From Hymenobacter nivis (GTDB lineage Bacteria > Bacteroidota > Bacteroidia > Cytophagales > Hymenobacteraceae), in contig NZ_RCYZ01000002.1 of NCBI RefSeq assembly GCF_006439025.1, forward strand, positions 682,753 through 746,752: DNA of 64,000 bases, in the 5' to 3' direction. How positions within the stretch are numbered: position 1 is the first letter of the stretch; each line of letters begins with the position of its first letter. The notes beneath the pieces were generated by a model. It had not been told where the DNA came from. It did not search any database and was given only the letters and a program-made list of their open reading frames with translations. The position numbers were made by a program, and so were the translations under genes. Of this stretch, positions 60,421 through 64,000 are shown one piece after another.

Positions 60421-63174
60421 GTGCCAACTACGTCCGCCTACCATTTGCTGCCCGCGGCCCGGGCGCTGCCGGTCTTTTGCACCGGCTTTGCTGTTTTGCT
60501 GCTCGGTAGCTCCGCTGCCAGGGCCCAGGCCCCCGGCACCCCGGTGGGGTTGCAGTGCGAATACCTGCCCAATCCGCTCGGCCTCGACGCGCCCCATCCC
60601 CGGCTCGCGTGGCGGCTGGCCGACGGCCGGCGCGGCGCGGGCCAAGCCGCCTACCAGCTGGTTGTGGGCACCGATTCGGCGGCCGTGGGCCGGGGCCAAG
60701 GCGCGGTGTGGGCCCCCGCCAAAACCGCGTCGGCCCAGCAACTGGTGGCTTACGCCGGGCCGGCGCTGCGGCCGTACACCAAGTACTTCTGGCGGGTGAA
60801 GGTGTGGAACAAGGTGGGGGCCCTGGCCGCCACCAGCGCCGTGGCCAGCTTCGAAATGGGCCTGCTGAACCAGCAAAACTGGCTGGGCGCCTGGATCAGC
60901 GACTCGCAGGACAAGAACCTGCGGCCCGCTCCGTACTTCCGCAAGGCCTTCCAAGTGCCCCGGCAACTCCGGTCGGCGCGGGCCTACGTGGCCGTGGCCG
61001 GGCTCTACGAGCTGTCCATCAACGGCCATAAAGTGGGCAACCACCGCCTCGACCCGATGTACACCCGCTTCGACCGGCGCACGCTCTACGTCACGCACGA
61101 CGTGACGGCCTATCTGCGCCCCGGCGCCAACGCGGTGGGCGTGCTGCTGGGCAACGGCTGGTACAACCACCAGTCCACGGCGGTGTGGGATTTTCACAAC
61201 GCGCCCTGGCGCAACCGGCCCGCGTTTTGCCTCGACCTGCGCCTCACCTACACCGACGGCACCGTGGAAACCATCCGCTCGGGCACCGACTGGAAGACGG
61301 CCCTGGGGCCCCTGGTGTTCAACAGCATCTATACCGCCGAGCACTACGACGCCCGCCTGGAGCAGCCCGGCTGGGACGCCCCGGGCTTCGACGACGCCAA
61401 GTGGAAACCCGCCATTTACCGCACTGCGCCCTCCAAGCACATCGTGGCCCAGGCCCTGGCCCCGATCCGCAACGTGGAGCCGGTGCCGGCCAAAACCGTG
61501 AACAAGCTCAACGACACCACCTACGTGTTCGACCTGGGCCGCAACATCTCCGGCGTCAGCCAGTTGCGGGCGCAGGGCCCCGCGGGCACCGTGCTGCACC
61601 TGCGGCACGCCGAGCGGCTGTACCCCAACGGCCACGTCGACCAGTCGAACATTGACGTGCACTACCGGCCCACCGACAAGAGTGACCCGTTCCAGACCGA
61701 CATTTTCACGCTGGGCGGGAAGGCCGACGAGGTGTTCATGCCGCGGTTTAACTACAAGGGGTTCCAGTACGTGGAGGTGACCAGCAGCCGGCCGGTGGCC
61801 CTCACGGCGGGCAGCCTCACCGGCTACTTTATGCACAGCGACGTGGCGCCCGTGGGCCAGGTGCGCTCGGCCAACCCCACGATTGAAAAAATCTGGGCGG
61901 CCACCAACAACTCGTACCTCTCCAACCTGTTCGGCTACCCCACCGACTGCCCGCAGCGCGAGAAAAACGGCTGGACCGGCGACGCCCACATCGCCAGCGA
62001 AACCGGCCTTTACAACTTCGACGGCTTTACAGTGTACGAGAAATGGCTGGCCGACCACCGCGACGAGCAGCAGCCCAACGGCGTGCTGCCCAGCATCATC
62101 CCCAGCGACGGCTGGGGCTACGAGTGGGGCAACGGCCCGGACTGGACCAGCACCATCGCCATCATTCCCTGGAACCTCTACCTGTTTTACGGCGACGCCA
62201 AGCCGCTGGCCGACTGCTACGACAACATCCGGCGCTACGTGGACCACATCGCCGAGCAGAGCCCCAACGGCCTGACCAACTGGGGCCTGGGCGACTGGGT
62301 GCCAGTAAAATCGAAGGCGCCGGTGGAGCTTACTTCGTCGGTTTACTACTTCACCGACGCCACCATCCTGGCCAAGGCCGCGCAGCTGCTGGGCCACCCC
62401 GCCGACCACGCCCGCTACGCCGCGCTGGCCGCTAAAATCCGCGCCGCCATCAACGCCAAGTACCTCAACCGGCAAACGGGCGTGTACGGCAGCGGCGTGC
62501 AAACCGAGCTGAGCGTGCCGCTGTACTGGGGCGTGGTGCCCGACGAGCTCCGGCCAAAAGTGGCGGCCAACCTGGCCAGCCGCGTGGCCGCCGACGGCTT
62601 CCACCTCGACGTGGGCCTGCTCGGCACCAAGGCCATTCTGGGGGCCCTGAGCGAGAACGGCCAGGCCGACGTGGCCTACCGCCTGGCCGCCCAGGAAACC
62701 TTCCCCTCGTGGGGCTGGTGGATTGTGAACGGCGCCACGACCCTGCACGAAAACTGGCCCCTGGACGCCAAAAGCGACATCTCCCTCAACCACATCATGT
62801 TCGGCGAAATAGGGGCCTGGCTCTACAAAGGGCTGGCCGGCATCCAGCCCGACCCCCAGCAACCCGGCTTTAAAAACGTGCTGCTGGCCCCGCACTTCGT
62901 GGCCGGGCTCAACCAGTTTGAGGCTAGCCACCAGGGCCCCTACGGCGTCATCCGCTCGGCCTGGCAGCAGTCGGGCAAAGGCATTCATTATGAAGTAACT
63001 ATCCCGCCCAGCTCCACGGCCACGCTGGTGCTGCCCGTGGGCGCCGGGCAGAAAGTGTACGCGGGCGGCCAACTATTTGGTCCCGCTTTGCCCAGCAGCG
63101 CCCCGCTGGCGGCGGTGCACGCAACGCAGCGCTACCAGCTGGCGGCGGGCACTTACCAGCTGGAAATCAGGTAA
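60421..63174 (+). CDS. Alpha-L-rhamnosidase, glycoside hydrolase family 78 (copy 2)
   Basis: 917 residues from a GTG at 60421; no ATG occurs in frame before the domain begins. The start gives a signal sequence ('LPVFCTGFAVLLLGSSAARAQA'). The GH78 order is repeated ('LQCEYLPNPLGLDAPHPRLAWRL', 'ARAYVAVAGLYELSINGHKVGNHRLDPMYTRFDRRTLYVTHDVTAYL'). The active-site loop reads 'DCPQREKNGWTGDAHIAS' and the base region 'TTLHENWPLDAKSDISLNH'. The loop differs from copy 1 (DERLGWTGDAE), so the two enzymes likely prefer different rhamnosyl linkages. Confidence 0.94.
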   Translation: MPTTSAYHLLPAARALPVFCTGFAVLLLGSSAARAQAPGTPVGLQCEYLPNPLGLDAPHPRLAWRLADGRRGAGQAAYQLVVGTDSAAVGRGQGAVWAPAKTASAQQLVAYAGPALRPYTKYFWRVKVWNKVGALAATSAVASFEMGLLNQQNWLGAWISDSQDKNLRPAPYFRKAFQVPRQLRSARAYVAVAGLYELSINGHKVGNHRLDPMYTRFDRRTLYVTHDVTAYLRPGANAVGVLLGNGWYNHQSTAVWDFHNAPWRNRPAFCLDLRLTYTDGTVETIRSGTDWKTALGPLVFNSIYTAEHYDARLEQPGWDAPGFDDAKWKPAIYRTAPSKHIVAQALAPIRNVEPVPAKTVNKLNDTTYVFDLGRNISGVSQLRAQGPAGTVLHLRHAERLYPNGHVDQSNIDVHYRPTDKSDPFQTDIFTLGGKADEVFMPRFNYKGFQYVEVTSSRPVALTAGSLTGYFMHSDVAPVGQVRSANPTIEKIWAATNNSYLSNLFGYPTDCPQREKNGWTGDAHIASETGLYNFDGFTVYEKWLADHRDEQQPNGVLPSIIPSDGWGYEWGNGPDWTSTIAIIPWNLYLFYGDAKPLADCYDNIRRYVDHIAEQSPNGLTNWGLGDWVPVKSKAPVELTSSVYYFTDATILAKAAQLLGHPADHARYAALAAKIRAAINAKYLNRQTGVYGSGVQTELSVPLYWGVVPDELRPKVAANLASRVAADGFHLDVGLLGTKAILGALSENGQADVAYRLAAQETFPSWGWWIVNGATTLHENWPLDAKSDISLNHIMFGEIGAWLYKGLAGIQPDPQQPGFKNVLLAPHFVAGLNQFEASHQGPYGVIRSAWQQSGKGIHYEVTIPPSSTATLVLPVGAGQKVYAGGQLFGPALPSSAPLAAVHATQRYQLAAGTYQLEIR

Positions 63175-63183
63175 GCTGGCGGC

Positions 63184-63312
63184 ATGCCGCTGCAAACGGC
63201 ACAAGCCCTCGCCCGCGACTTGCTCGAAGAAGCTATTTGCGCCGCTGCTGAGCGAATAAGTGAAGCCGACGCGAAAAACCGGTTCGACCACTGCGGCTAT
63301 CGTGTGCACTAA
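63184..63312 (+). CDS. Short hypothetical ORF, 42 residues
   Basis: Starts ATG 63184, 10 nt after GH78 copy 2, reading MPLQTAQALARDLLEEAICA and onward. It is amphipathic and helical in appearance but matches no family I know. It may be a decayed end or chance ORF. Confidence 0.2.
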   Translation: MPLQTAQALARDLLEEAICAAAERISEADAKNRFDHCGYRVH

Positions 63313-63377
63313 CTTGGTGACCGCTCCAGGGCCCCTGTCGGGGCCCCAAGGCCGCTGGCATCCCCGGGGCTTGCCGT

Positions 63378-63385
63378 TATTTTTG
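63378..63385 (+). promoter_or_regulatory. -7 promoter element TATTTTTG of the GH51 gene
   Basis: Exact TAnnTTTG, 16 nt before the ATG at 63402. No clear TTG at the expected -33 distance. Confidence 0.45.
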
Positions 63386-63401
63386 TTCGAGCGATAACCA
63401 C

Positions 63402-64000
63402 ATGAAGCAACAGTCGAGGCGTGAATTCGTGAAACTGAGCGCCGGAACGCTCCTTGGCGTTGCGGTGCCGGGTCGCGTCAGGAAACTATTCCAGCCGAAT
63501 ACAGCAGAGGTGACGGTGGACGTGCGCCACGTGCTGGGCGCCATATCGCCCAATATTTACGGCCAGTTCATCGAGCACCTGGGCCGGGCCATCTACGGCG
63601 GGGTTTACGACGACAGCAAGCGGAGCTTTCGCCCGGATGTGCTGGAAAAAGTACAGCAGCTACGCCCGCCCCTGCTGCGGTACCCCGGCGGCACGTTCAC
63701 CAAAATTTACCATTGGAAAGATGGCATCGGGCAGGACCGGCCGGTTCGAAAAAACCTGATCTGGGGCGGCATCGACAACAACCATTTCGGCACCGACGAA
63801 TTTTTGCGCTACGCCGAGCAGCTGGGGGCCGCCCCCTTTCTCACCGTGAACATGGGCACTGGCACGGCGGAAGAAGCGGCGGAATGGGTGGAATACTGCA
63901 ACGCCACAGCGGGCGACTATGCAACGAAACGAAGGAACAACGGCCGCGCCCAGCCCTACGGCGTGCGGTACTGGGGCTTGGGCAACGAGGAAGCGGCCAA
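63402..64000 (+). CDS. Alpha-L-arabinofuranosidase, GH51, N-terminal part (cut by the window end)
   Basis: The first 199 residues are present and the gene continues beyond the window. The N-terminus 'MKQQSRREFVKLSAGTLLGV' is a twin-arginine signal (SRREFVK). The GH51 barrel begins with 'ISPNIYGQFIEHLGRAIYGGVYDD', 'LLRYPGGTFTKIYHWKDGIG', 'GTDEFLRYAEQLGAAPFLTVNMGTG' and ends in the window with 'YGVRYWGLGNEEAA', which contains the catalytic acid/base Glu region. It removes L-arabinofuranose side chains, consistent with a rhamnose- and arabinose-bearing substrate such as a pectic rhamnogalacturonan. Confidence 0.92.
   Translation, partial: MKQQSRREFVKLSAGTLLGVAVPGRVRKLFQPNTAEVTVDVRHVLGAISPNIYGQFIEHLGRAIYGGVYDDSKRSFRPDVLEKVQQLRPPLLRYPGGTFTKIYHWKDGIGQDRPVRKNLIWGGIDNNHFGTDEFLRYAEQLGAAPFLTVNMGTGTAEEAAEWVEYCNATAGDYATKRRNNGRAQPYGVRYWGLGNEEAA

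Noticed and set aside
60403..63072. Very long antisense ORF (889 codons) opposite GH78 copy 2
   Set aside because: High GC removes stops in the frame opposite codon position 3. Composition is His/Gly/Val/Ala-rich without domain motifs, whereas the plus strand encodes a full GH78.
63073..63309. 78-codon minus-strand ORF at the end of GH78 copy 2
   Set aside because: Mostly antisense to the GH78 C-terminus and without motifs.
1..64000. CRISPR arrays, tRNA or rRNA genes, riboswitches
   Set aside because: No regularly spaced repeats, cloverleaf-like segments or known aptamer cores were found by reading; a covariance-model scan would be decisive.

Overview
The window is a high-GC chromosomal segment from a member of the Bacteroidota, most likely Hymenobacter or a close relative in the Cytophagales. 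The support is: two SusC/SusD pairs, a type IX secretion sorting domain of the gliding-motility (CHU_C) type, TAnnTTTG-type -7 promoter elements, almost no Shine-Dalgarno sequences, an ECF sigma/FecR pair dedicated to a SusC, and very heavy use of the word GGGGCCCC. No rRNA, tRNA or CRISPR array was seen.

Layout. 0.1-10.3 kb holds ordinary housekeeping and accessory genes: transglutaminase-like protein, AraC regulator, NTF2-like protein, aldo/keto reductase, MFS exporter, lipoprotein, VOC protein, nitroreductase, M1 aminopeptidase and SMR transporter. 10.5-17.5 kb is a minus-strand ECF sigma, FecR, STN-SusC, SusD uptake locus with no adjacent glycosidase. 18.0-28.3 kb contains a GH13 amylase, a GNAT gene with an amber stop, an NYN-domain protein, two small paralogous proteins on either side of a T9SS-sorted PKD protein, gamma-glutamyltransferase and a GH13 branching enzyme. 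28.4-31 kb is a small accessory patch: an unknown low-GC ORF, a TetR repressor divergent from an NAD(P)-binding oxidoreductase with tandem operators between them, and an IS5-like transposase remnant. 31-34.6 kb is a BigR/SqrR-like sulfide and persulfide operon. 34.8-41.7 kb holds GH27 and GH2 glycosidases, a decayed NTF2-like gene and an M14 carboxypeptidase.

The main system is a rhamnose-glycan utilisation locus from 42.3 kb to the end of the window. One arm (minus strand) encodes RhaT symporter, a GntR-type regulator, L-rhamnose isomerase, an FGGY kinase and LutABC L-lactate oxidation. The divergent arm (plus strand) encodes a fused rhamnulose-1-phosphate aldolase/lactaldehyde dehydrogenase, SusC, SusD, two GH78 alpha-L-rhamnosidases and a Tat-exported GH51 arabinofuranosidase cut by the window edge. 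Read together, the locus goes from polymer capture and side-chain cleavage through rhamnose import, isomerisation, phosphorylation and retro-aldol cleavage to lactate and finally pyruvate. A 14-bp motif occurs in the same orientation about 85-105 nt upstream of rhaT, the isomerase and the aldolase, which suggests a shared regulator, probably the GntR protein encoded between them.
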